Source: UBA2588 sp964343075
GTDB taxonomy: Bacteria; Chloroflexota; Dehalococcoidia; Lucifugimonadales; UBA3495
NCBI GenBank assembly: GCA_964343075.1
Contig: CAYFGT010000020.1
Location: forward strand, 1 to 17,323
Direction: 5' to 3'
DNA: 17,323 nucleotides
The position numbers and the translations under genes were made by a program. The notes beneath the pieces were generated by a model. The model made no database searches and was not told the DNA's origin. It saw only the letters and a program-made list of their open reading frames with translations. This document shows positions 1 to 6,754 of this stretch, piece by piece. Numbering within the stretch: the stretch's first letter is position 1; each line of letters begins with the position of its first letter.

Positions 1-156
1 GTGTCGGATTTTCACCTACTCTATGGAAAGGAGCCATGAACACTCCGAATTTCATCCTACCTTCAAAACCCATAATGCTCCTCCTCATTCTAATCTACTA
101 CAATCTTACCATTCACAGTATCTTTCTCCAAGGAATTCTGTATCAATATTATTCAG
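1..156. other. Left-edge stretch without a recognisable gene
   Basis: I see no protein family in any frame here. A frame beginning at base 1 reads a dozen codons and stops with TGA at 37-39, so the last residues of an upstream plus-strand gene could lie here, but nothing supports that beyond the open frame. An ATG at 36 with a cramped GGAG just before it opens an 87-codon frame that overlaps the VOC gene and looks like an accidental frame. Confidence 0.3.
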
Positions 157-185
157 TTGTCAGTTTGTTAAACAAACATTACAAT
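157..185 (+). promoter_or_regulatory. Sigma-70 promoter of the VOC gene with operator-like palindrome in the spacer
   Basis: A -35 box TTGTCA (157-162) and a -10 box TACAAT (180-185) each match the consensus at five of six bases and are separated by exactly 17 bp. The spacer contains the perfect 7-1-7 palindrome GTTTGTTAAACAAAC at 163-177. Predicted transcription start is near 192, giving a leader of about 26 nt. A palindrome in this position is typical of a repressor operator, but the regulator is not identifiable from the window. Confidence 0.65.
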
Positions 186-217
186 TCGTTAAAATTAGTA
201 CAAGAGAGGAGGAAATC

Positions 218-643
218 ATGGCTAAAATCAAGCATATCGCTATTTCTTCAACAAATCCTGATGAAACTGCTAAATTCTACAAAGAATGCTTTGGATTAGA
301 AGAAGTTGGAAAATTAGACGGCAAAAATGCCTATGGCTACTACCTGAGTGACGGAGATATCAACATGGCGATCTTGAATTTCAAGAACGATGATGTCGCA
401 GGAGAAGAATTCGGGAAAGAGTATTCAGGAATACACCACATAGGTTTCCAAGTTGAAAGTATGTCTGACACTGAAGAAAAGCTGAAACAAGCAAATTCCG
501 CCCCGCGTGAGACAATTAATAAAGCTTTGGGAGTAGGAATGGACAACCGTCATGCTAATGTTGAGGTCAAATATTCTGGTCCAAACGGGGAAATAATCGA
601 CATCTCCCAGACTGGCTGGGTTGGTACGTCAGGTATAGACTAA
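218..643 (+). CDS. VOC (vicinal oxygen chelate / glyoxalase-bleomycin resistance) family protein
   Basis: This is a 141-residue, single-domain VOC protein. Members are metal-dependent isomerases, dioxygenases or lyases. The likely metal ligands are His6 in the first beta strand (KHIAIS), His74 in IHHIGFQVE, and an acidic residue in the terminal PNGEIIDIS motif (Glu125/Asp128). These are the usual positions for a protein holding two beta-alpha-beta-beta-beta modules. The protein is soluble, with no signal peptide. The start at ATG 218 is fixed by a strong GAGAGGAGG Shine-Dalgarno at 204-212, five bases upstream; the frame is open further upstream but has no family similarity there. The substrate cannot be told from sequence. 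The gene is a single-gene unit that meets the DUF35 gene tail to tail with no intergenic base. Confidence 0.85.
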   Translation: MAKIKHIAISSTNPDETAKFYKECFGLEEVGKLDGKNAYGYYLSDGDINMAILNFKNDDVAGEEFGKEYSGIHHIGFQVESMSDTEEKLKQANSAPRETINKALGVGMDNRHANVEVKYSGPNGEIIDISQTGWVGTSGID

Positions 644-1039
644 TCAGTCAAGATATTTGAAAGCTAGAATTGGGCGTTCAGAATCTCTTAATTGAACGTC
701 TAATTCTAGGTCCTGACCAGTCTCTATGTCTTCTGGGTTGCTCGCATCTACATTCAATATTCGAGCACTAATTCTAGGACCTTCTTCCAAGGTTACAATA
801 CCCGAACAGTAGGGTTTATCTCTCCCAAAACCTTCTTCCGCCATTCTAGTAGGAACGATTGATATACAAGTAAAAGTGCTTAGTTTCCCTTTACCAGTGA
901 ATTGTTTCTCGGATAAGTCCCCACTTTGACATGCTGAGCAGTAATACCTGATCTCAGCACTGAGTTCTCCGCAAACATTACACTGCACACCTATAAGTTT
1001 GTTTTCTTTTAGATTTTCAAAAAAATCAGCTGAGTCCAT
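644..1039 (-). CDS. DUF35 zinc-ribbon/OB-fold protein, acyl-CoA-binding partner of the adjacent thiolase
   Basis: This 131-residue protein has the two-part architecture of the DUF35 (OB_aCoA_assoc) family. A rubredoxin-like zinc ribbon has Cys20, Cys23, Cys34 and Cys37, and an OB-fold domain follows from about residue 48 to the end. In studied systems (archaeal acetoacetyl-CoA thiolase/HMG-CoA synthase, and the ChsH2/Ltp2 steroid side-chain aldolases) this small protein bridges or completes a thiolase-fold enzyme and helps bind the CoA thioester. Here its ATG (1037-1039) follows directly on the TAG stop of the thiolase gene with no spacer, so translational coupling and a stoichiometric complex are likely. 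No separate promoter is visible. The substrate is unknown. Confidence 0.88.
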   Translation of the reverse strand: MDSADFFENLKENKLIGVQCNVCGELSAEIRYYCSACQSGDLSEKQFTGKGKLSTFTCISIVPTRMAEEGFGRDKPYCSGIVTLEEGPRISARILNVDASNPEDIETGQDLELDVQLRDSERPILAFKYLD

Positions 1040-2317
1040 CTATACACCTTTCTTAAGAATATTTACGACACAAGTCCCGCCAGTTCCACCTACATTATGA
1101 GTGAGACCTACCTGTAAATCTCTTTCAACTTGCCTCTCCCCGGCTTCACCTCTTAATTGTTTAAAAATTTCTACGACTTGGCCGATGCCAGACGCCCCGA
1201 CGGGATGTCCTTTAGATTTAAGACCTCCGGACGTATTGATTGGCTTATCACCATCTCTAGCTGTTCTACCCTCATCTACTGCGTGCGGGGCTTCGCCAGG
1301 CTTGAAAAATCCTAAGTCTTCTGTCGCTACCAATTCTGCGATAGTAAAGCAATCATGTACTTCAGCAATTTGGATATCATCCGGAACAACTTCAGCCATT
1401 TCGTACGCCATTTGGCCAGCTGCTTTAGCAGCCGAAAGAGAAGTGAGTTCATCAGAATCGTGTAATGCTTTACCTGTAGCTTGCCCGGTTCCAATAATGG
1501 TCACAGGATTGTCGGTATAACTGTCTACTATGTCAGATGAAACCAATAATAAACAAGCTGCACCATCTGTGATTGGAGCGCAGTCAAATAAGCGAAGCGG
1601 CCATGCAACCATCGGGTTAACACTGTCATCACTTAGAAAATCGATTTCATTATTCCATTCTGGAATTTCTTGTCCTCGTTCTTGGGCCCTTGCTTGTCTC
1701 CGTTTGATCATGTCGTCAATCGTTACATTAAATTGTGCATTAGGATTCAACTTACCATTCTTATGATTCTTAATGCCTACTTTCATTAGATGTTCTGGAG
1801 TCGTGTTATAACGATCCATATGTGCTTTGGCTAATTCACCGTAGATTCCAGGGAAAGTAAGTCCTGCCGGAATTTCATAAATACCATCAGCAGCTGTGGC
1901 CAATACGTCAGTCACATCTTCAGTAGGCAAATTAGTCATTTTCTCAACACCACCAACTAAAACAACGTCATACAATCCTGAAGCTATAGCTAAGATACCT
2001 TCTCGAAAGGCACTACCACTGCTAGCACACGCATTCTCAATTCTGGTAACAGGAGTAGGTGTAATTCCTAGCCAATCAGCAATGATGGGAGCCGTATGCC
2101 CCTGTCGTTCAAACAAATCTGATGAATAATTCCCTATATAAGCTGTCTGAATGTCATTGACATCAAATCTATCACCTAAATTTAACTGCATATCTTTAAA
2201 CGCTTCTACGAATAAATCGCGGCTCGTTTTGGTAGGGAAAGCCCCAAATTTACATATCCCAACTCCAGCTATAGAAACCGATCTTGCTAATTTACGGGAT
2301 CTTGTGGCATCAACCAT
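1040..2317 (-). CDS. SCP-x/archaeal-type thiolase family protein (acetyl-CoA acetyltransferase-like)
   Basis: This 425-residue thiolase-fold enzyme covers the full length of the family. The nucleophilic cysteine is Cys97 in the motif ENACASSGSA. The catalytic histidines are His321 in VHDCF and His371 in GHPVGASG. The C-terminal signature is HNVGGTGGTC, in which the classical thiolase CxG cysteine is replaced by glycines, as in SCP2/lipid-transfer-type thiolases. The enzyme would condense or cleave acyl-CoA, or act as an aldolase on a CoA thioester when paired with DUF35. It lies in a minus-strand operon, 74 nt downstream of an amidase gene and directly joined to the DUF35 gene. Its ATG has a modest AGAGG Shine-Dalgarno. 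The exact acyl chain or side chain handled is not inferable. Confidence 0.9.
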   Translation of the reverse strand: MVDATRSRKLARSVSIAGVGICKFGAFPTKTSRDLFVEAFKDMQLNLGDRFDVNDIQTAYIGNYSSDLFERQGHTAPIIADWLGITPTPVTRIENACASSGSAFREGILAIASGLYDVVLVGGVEKMTNLPTEDVTDVLATAADGIYEIPAGLTFPGIYGELAKAHMDRYNTTPEHLMKVGIKNHKNGKLNPNAQFNVTIDDMIKRRQARAQERGQEIPEWNNEIDFLSDDSVNPMVAWPLRLFDCAPITDGAACLLLVSSDIVDSYTDNPVTIIGTGQATGKALHDSDELTSLSAAKAAGQMAYEMAEVVPDDIQIAEVHDCFTIAELVATEDLGFFKPGEAPHAVDEGRTARDGDKPINTSGGLKSKGHPVGASGIGQVVEIFKQLRGEAGERQVERDLQVGLTHNVGGTGGTCVVNILKKGV

Positions 2318-2391
2318 ACTAACCTCTAAATATAAATTTTCTATTCAAATCAATATTATGATGATGAACATAATGATAGTCAATCAAATGA

Positions 2392-3726
2392 TTAAAGCTT
2401 CGGCTGTTCACAGAACCCTATTATTTGCTCTAGCTCATGAGCGGCTTGCAGCAAATTCAAGTCATCTGTAGGCGAACCTATCATTTGCAAACCTATTGGC
2501 ATCCCTCCAGAAGATATTCCAGATGGGATACTTATAGTAGGAAATCCTACCGCTGTCCAAGGCCCTTGGAACATTGGATTACCCGTTGTAGATAGATCTC
2601 CGGGAGCGACTTCTGGCGTGGATGGAGTGATTATCAAGTCATAATTTTCAGCAAAATTTGCAATATCAAACCGAAATTGTTCACGCGCTTCAAGAGCCGT
2701 TGCATAAGTTAAGCCATCATACTTAGAACCTTGCTCTAACATCGCTCGTAATTTAGGGCGGTATAATTCAGCTTTTGAAACAAAATTTTCCTGATGAAAA
2801 ACAGCTGCTTCTACTGCCATAATTAATCTTTGATTTACAAAAGCAGCTTGGAAATCATATGGCGCGTCTAATTCTTCAATTTCATAACCCGCTTCGTCTA
2901 ATTTACTAACTTGCTCATCTATATTATTAGAAATATCCTTGTCGATCCCTTCATGGAAATATCCTTTCAGGTAAGCTACTCGCTTCCTAGGAGACTTATG
3001 TAGATTATCCAAATATCCAGGGGAGTCAAAATGTTTACTAGCCATATCATGTGCATCAAATCCAATCAAACAATCCATTGTCAAAGCTGCATCTGCAACA
3101 GATCTGGTCAGCCAGCCGACTGTATCTAAATTCCAGCTAACTGGAACTAATCCTCGTCTGCTTACCAAACCAAAAGTAGGCTTGTAACCTACAATCCCAT
3201 TAAAGGCTGCTGGTCGTAAAACCGATCCAACCGTCTGAGATCCCATTGCAATTGGGCACATCCTGGCAGCGACTGCCACGGCTGAACCACTACTTGAACC
3301 TCCAGGGGTATGCGAAAAATTCCATGGATTTACCGCCTCTGAGGGATCGAGACACGCAAATTCTGTAGTGACTGTCTTGCCCATAATATTGGCTCCGGCA
3401 TCTTTAAGAAGCGAAACGGTTACGGCATCTGCATCTGGTACGTATCCAGCATACACTTTAGAGCCCGCTTCCGTTGGTATGCCAGCAGTGTGATATATAT
3501 CTTTAAGACCCACAGGGACACCAGACAAACCTTTGGAGTATCCATTTTGATCGATTCTGGACGCCTGTTCTAAAAATGTTTCTTCGTCGAAATACACCCA
3601 AGCCTTTAAAGGATCCTGCAAAGCCTTATATCGTTCTGAAACCGATATAGCTACATCTTTAGCAGAGACGTCTTTATTTCGGATCGAATCTAATATCTCC
3701 GTAGCTGTTAAGTCATATAACTCCAT
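2392..3726 (-). CDS. Amidase signature family hydrolase
   Basis: This 444-residue amidase signature enzyme hydrolyses a carboxamide or related C-N bond. The Ser-cisSer-Lys triad is in place: Lys75 in VGLKDIYHT, Ser144 in the PGGSSSGSA loop, and nucleophile Ser168 in GSQTVGSVLRPAA, where the more common DTGGS is replaced by TVGS. The 69- and 24-residue spacings match malonamidase-type members. The frame extends 18 codons further upstream to another ATG, but the codons for Gly-Gly-Asn form a GGAGGG Shine-Dalgarno three bases before ATG 3726, so I place the start there. It is the first gene of the operon with the thiolase and DUF35 genes, which suggests release of an acid or amine before CoA-dependent steps. 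That link is an inference, and the substrate is unknown. Confidence 0.88.
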   Translation of the reverse strand: MELYDLTATEILDSIRNKDVSAKDVAISVSERYKALQDPLKAWVYFDEETFLEQASRIDQNGYSKGLSGVPVGLKDIYHTAGIPTEAGSKVYAGYVPDADAVTVSLLKDAGANIMGKTVTTEFACLDPSEAVNPWNFSHTPGGSSSGSAVAVAARMCPIAMGSQTVGSVLRPAAFNGIVGYKPTFGLVSRRGLVPVSWNLDTVGWLTRSVADAALTMDCLIGFDAHDMASKHFDSPGYLDNLHKSPRKRVAYLKGYFHEGIDKDISNNIDEQVSKLDEAGYEIEELDAPYDFQAAFVNQRLIMAVEAAVFHQENFVSKAELYRPKLRAMLEQGSKYDGLTYATALEAREQFRFDIANFAENYDLIITPSTPEVAPGDLSTTGNPMFQGPWTAVGFPTISIPSGISSGGMPIGLQMIGSPTDDLNLLQAAHELEQIIGFCEQPKL

Positions 3727-3729
3727 ATT

Positions 3730-3735
3730 CCCTCC
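3730..3735 (-). promoter_or_regulatory. Shine-Dalgarno deciding the amidase start
   Basis: On the minus strand GGAGGG lies three bases before ATG 3724-3726. It falls inside the longer open frame and so argues for the shorter protein beginning MELYDLTATE. Confidence 0.7.
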
Positions 3736-3781
3736 GATCAAACACCTAATCAAAATTGAACACAATTGATAAAACTTCAAC

Positions 3782-3851
3782 TAGAATTATGCTCATGTAT
3801 CTTGTAGCATAACAACGCATCGAATTGTGTTATGTGAATTGCATAATTCTA
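3782..3851. repeat. Nested inverted repeats in the divergent amidase / aldolase-SDR promoter region
   Basis: An 11-bp perfect inverted repeat has arms TAGAATTATGC (3782-3792) and GCATAATTCTA (3841-3851). Inside it is a 7-bp inverted repeat CATAACA (3808-3814) / TGTTATG (3828-3834). A further 9-bp arm pair AACACAATT (3759-3767) / AATTGTGTT (3823-3831) crosses these. Each outer arm, read outward, offers a CATAAT -10 box for one of the two divergent genes. This looks like a shared operator/promoter, although AT-richness raises the chance background. Confidence 0.5.
3786..3815 (-). promoter_or_regulatory. Candidate promoter of the amidase-thiolase-DUF35 operon
   Basis: On the minus strand TTGTTA (3815 down to 3810) and CATAAT (3791 down to 3786) are separated by 18 bp, matching consensus at four and five of six bases. 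The -10 sits inside the left arm of the 11-bp inverted repeat. The predicted leader is about 50 nt. Confidence 0.45.
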
Positions 3852-3875
3852 CACAAAAATGAGTGAGACAGCATT

Positions 3876-5930
3876 ATGGAAAATTTATGGTCAGATTCAG
3901 AAGCCCAAGGCATGAATGAATTAGACAGTTTGGTTTATATGAGTAGATTGATTGGCGCAAACACAGAACTCGTTGTTTGGGGCGGTGGTAATACCTCAAT
4001 CAAAGTTACCGAACCGGATATAGCTGGAAATGAAATAGAAGTGTTAAAAATTAAAGGATCTGGATCAGACCTTAAAACCATTCAACATAATCAATTTGCC
4101 CACTTGAGGCAAAAAGACATAGTACCTTTGATTGATCGCGACAAGATGACAGATGAAGACATGGTCGACTACTTAGACAAATGCATGCTGGATCCCAAAA
4201 ATCCTAGGCCTTCAGTGGAAACTTTGCTACACGCTTTCTTGCCTTTCAAGTGCGTAGCTCACTCCCACGCGGACGCAATAGTTTCTCTCACCAATAATGT
4301 AGACCAACAAAAAGTGCTCGCCGATGTTTTCAAAGGGGCTATTGGATTAGTTGAATACATAAGACCAGGGTTCCTGCTGTCCAAATTAGTTGGCGAACAA
4401 GTTATTCAAAATCCTGACCTTCGAGGCGTTATCCTGGCCAAACATGGACTCTTCACTTGGGGTGAGACCGCCAAAGAGGCTTACGATAGGCACATTGACT
4501 TAGTCACCGAAGCAGAAGACTACCTAGAGAGTAATAAAATTAAAAACTTGACACGTGGTCATACACATGACTTGGATCCTTCAGTACAGTCTTCATTAGT
4601 TCAAACTATAACTCCGATGATCCGAGGATTGATAAGCCAAGGAAACAAAAAGGTTCTCAAATATGACAATACTCCAGCAATCATGGAATTCCTAGCGTAT
4701 GAAGAAAGTTCTCAGTTAAGTCAAATAGGCCCTGCAACGCCTGATCATCTCATACATACTAAGCAAAAACCTTTGTGGGTAGAATTAGACAAATCGTCGG
4801 GCGACAAAGCCTTGTATGAATCTCTCAAACTTGAGTTAGAAAAATACGCTAGGAATTATAACCAATGGTATGACACCCATACAAATGGGAAAGATATAAA
4901 ACTTGATCCATATCCAAGAGTTATATTAATACCTTCTTTAGGGATGTGGACTACAGGGAAAGATGGTAAAGCAACCACAATAACCGGTGACATTTATCAT
5001 CACACCATCAATGTCATGACAAAATCTGAAGGAATAAGTTCATTCATATCCCTTACCGACCAAGATGCTTATGACATGGAATATTGGCCTTTAGAACAAT
5101 ACAAACTCACTCTGGCACCCCCTGACAAAGATTTAGCTAGTAAAGTAGCACTCATTACAGGTGCCGCCAATGGCATTGGTAAAGCAATCGCAGTTACCCT
5201 TGCCAAAGAAGGTGCACACGTTTTCTTAACAGATATAGATGAAGGAAAAGTACAAAAAGTCGTTGAAGAATTACAAAATACTATAGACCCTTTGAGAATC
5301 GACGGATGCTCTATGGATGTCACAAATCAACAGTCAATTCAAGCGTCTTATGCCAAATTAGTTAAAAAATTTGGAGGCATAGATATTTTAGTATCTAATG
5401 CCGGTATTGCACCAGACGGGGCAATAGACACTCTAGAATTGGCTGACTGGCAACGGTCTTTAGATATAAATACAACAGGTCATTTTTTAGTAGCTTCGCA
5501 TACGCTCCGAATGATGAAGGCACAAAATATTGGGGGTAGCATGATTTTCATAGGCACTAAAAACATACCTGCACCTGGAGCAGAATTTGGAGCATATAGC
5601 GTAGCAAAAGCTGCAGAAGGTCAATTAGCCAGAATTATTGCTCTCGAGGGAGGAGAGTTTGGCATCCGGGCTAACATTATCAATCCAGATGCTGTATTCC
5701 AAGGCACCAATTTGTGGTCTGACCAAATTAAAGAAGCACGGGCATCTGCGCATGGGATAGATGTAGCTAAAATTGAAGAATTCTACCAGAACAGAAGTTT
5801 GTTAAAGAAACCAGTATTCCCAGAAGATGTTGCAGAAGCCGCTCTATTTTTAGCATCAGACAGATCTTCTAAAACCACTGGTGCCATGATCCCTGTAGAC
5901 AGTGGCGTCAAAGAAGCTTTTCCTCGGTAG
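3876..5930 (+). CDS. Bifunctional class II aldolase / short-chain dehydrogenase (RhaD-SDR fusion type)
   Basis: This 684-residue fusion has two domains. Residues 1 to about 410 are a class II (RhaD/FucA-like, Zn2+-dependent) aldolase: GGGNTS at 36-41, Glu116, metal-binding His129 and His131 in AHSHAD, and a third His190 in AKHGLF. Residues about 420-684 are an SDR: TGAANGIG cofactor loop at 428-435, SNAG at 507-510, Asn532, Tyr574 and Lys578 of YSVAK. The length and order match the known bifunctional rhamnulose-1-phosphate aldolase/dehydrogenase family, in which a sugar phosphate is cleaved and lactaldehyde is oxidised. The position 13 residues before Tyr574, normally the catalytic Ser, is Thr561. 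The start ATG has only a weak GAGTGAG upstream. The gene is monocistronic and divergent from the amidase operon. The true sugar could differ from rhamnose. Confidence 0.9.
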   Translation: MENLWSDSEAQGMNELDSLVYMSRLIGANTELVVWGGGNTSIKVTEPDIAGNEIEVLKIKGSGSDLKTIQHNQFAHLRQKDIVPLIDRDKMTDEDMVDYLDKCMLDPKNPRPSVETLLHAFLPFKCVAHSHADAIVSLTNNVDQQKVLADVFKGAIGLVEYIRPGFLLSKLVGEQVIQNPDLRGVILAKHGLFTWGETAKEAYDRHIDLVTEAEDYLESNKIKNLTRGHTHDLDPSVQSSLVQTITPMIRGLISQGNKKVLKYDNTPAIMEFLAYEESSQLSQIGPATPDHLIHTKQKPLWVELDKSSGDKALYESLKLELEKYARNYNQWYDTHTNGKDIKLDPYPRVILIPSLGMWTTGKDGKATTITGDIYHHTINVMTKSEGISSFISLTDQDAYDMEYWPLEQYKLTLAPPDKDLASKVALITGAANGIGKAIAVTLAKEGAHVFLTDIDEGKVQKVVEELQNTIDPLRIDGCSMDVTNQQSIQASYAKLVKKFGGIDILVSNAGIAPDGAIDTLELADWQRSLDINTTGHFLVASHTLRMMKAQNIGGSMIFIGTKNIPAPGAEFGAYSVAKAAEGQLARIIALEGGEFGIRANIINPDAVFQGTNLWSDQIKEARASAHGIDVAKIEEFYQNRSLLKKPVFPEDVAEAALFLASDRSSKTTGAMIPVDSGVKEAFPR

Positions 5931-5933
5931 CGA

Positions 5934-6740
5934 TCATTCACTCGTCAAATAATAATAACGAGCCACAGCTATAATCAATGCCAATATTGACACCAGTATT
6001 GGAACAAGTGGGAACGGCACATCTTCACCTGGATTTCCTGGTGGACCTATCGGGCCTTGTTTACCTGGGGGACCAATATCACCAACACTACCTTGTGGGC
6101 CAGCCTCACCCTGGACCCCAGATTCCCCTATCGGACCTTGTACTCCTTCAGGACCCCTAGGTCCTCTTCGACCTGTCTTGCCTCTAGGTCCTCTCTCTAT
6201 CACATTTAAACTGTCCACGGTAGGCACGATCACAGCCGTAATCACAGGTATTGTTGTTGGCACTGGAGTCACCTCTGCCATTGAAATAGCGACAGGATCA
6301 GCAACGGAAATATCACCAATTGGATCTAGTTCAATCTCTGGCACACTGTGTGTGAATCTGATATGTTCTCCAGTGATTTTTACGCAGTACTTGTTGAGGT
6401 ACACACTATTTGTTGTGCCTGGCTCTACATCTTCAGGGATTGTTACGGTATACGAGAACGAACCTTCCAGGTCTGTTTTGAAGTGCCCTATCTGGCGACA
6501 TTTCATGTTCAAATATCCGTACCAGTATGTAACCGGTCCTTCGGAATTGGGTCCTTCTTTAGGGAAATCGCTTCCTGTGAATGTAATATCACTATCTGCC
6601 GTGCTTTCATCTGGAGTCATGGTAACTGTAACCCCTGCATAACTCACAGGGAGTAAATCAGGTCCGGCTGCTGCCGCATCCCACGGGATCATATAGATAG
6701 CACAGATCACAAGAGTTACTAGTATTAAATTTGTTCGCAT
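5934..6740 (-). CDS. Secreted, membrane-anchored collagen-like protein
   Basis: This 268-residue protein is built in modules. Residues 1-25 are a signal peptide with a hydrophobic core and an Ala-rich cleavage zone. Residues about 26-145 are a beta-rich, Ig/surface-like domain with only two cysteines, Cys81 and Cys119, which could form a disulfide. A Pro/Thr/Val stalk covers about 146-182. Nineteen uninterrupted Gly-X-Y triplets run from Gly184 to Asp240, basic at the front (GPRGKTGRRGPRG) and acidic or neutral later. A membrane helix at about 243-262 ends in RYYYLTSE. This predicts a trimeric extracellular rod anchored at its C-terminus. The ATG lies 14 bases after the amidase stop, so it is very likely co-transcribed. 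The globular domain matches no family I can name, and the function is unknown. Confidence 0.85.
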   Translation of the reverse strand: MRTNLILVTLVICAIYMIPWDAAAAGPDLLPVSYAGVTVTMTPDESTADSDITFTGSDFPKEGPNSEGPVTYWYGYLNMKCRQIGHFKTDLEGSFSYTVTIPEDVEPGTTNSVYLNKYCVKITGEHIRFTHSVPEIELDPIGDISVADPVAISMAEVTPVPTTIPVITAVIVPTVDSLNVIERGPRGKTGRRGPRGPEGVQGPIGESGVQGEAGPQGSVGDIGPPGKQGPIGPPGNPGEDVPFPLVPILVSILALIIAVARYYYLTSE

Positions 6741-6754
6741 AGATGTGCTACCTG

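Noticed and set aside
23..217. N-terminal extension of the VOC protein by 65 residues
   Set aside because: The extension has no family similarity and covers the promoter and Shine-Dalgarno; ATG 218 has an ideal ribosome site.
36..299. Hydrophobic 87-residue frame starting ATG 36
   Set aside because: It overlaps the VOC coding region in another frame and has a cramped ribosome site and no recognisable motif.
5978..6656. Plus-strand frames opposite the collagen-like gene
   Set aside because: The repetitive Gly-X-Y coding keeps opposite frames open; the minus-strand product has signal peptide, repeats and anchor, the others have nothing coherent.
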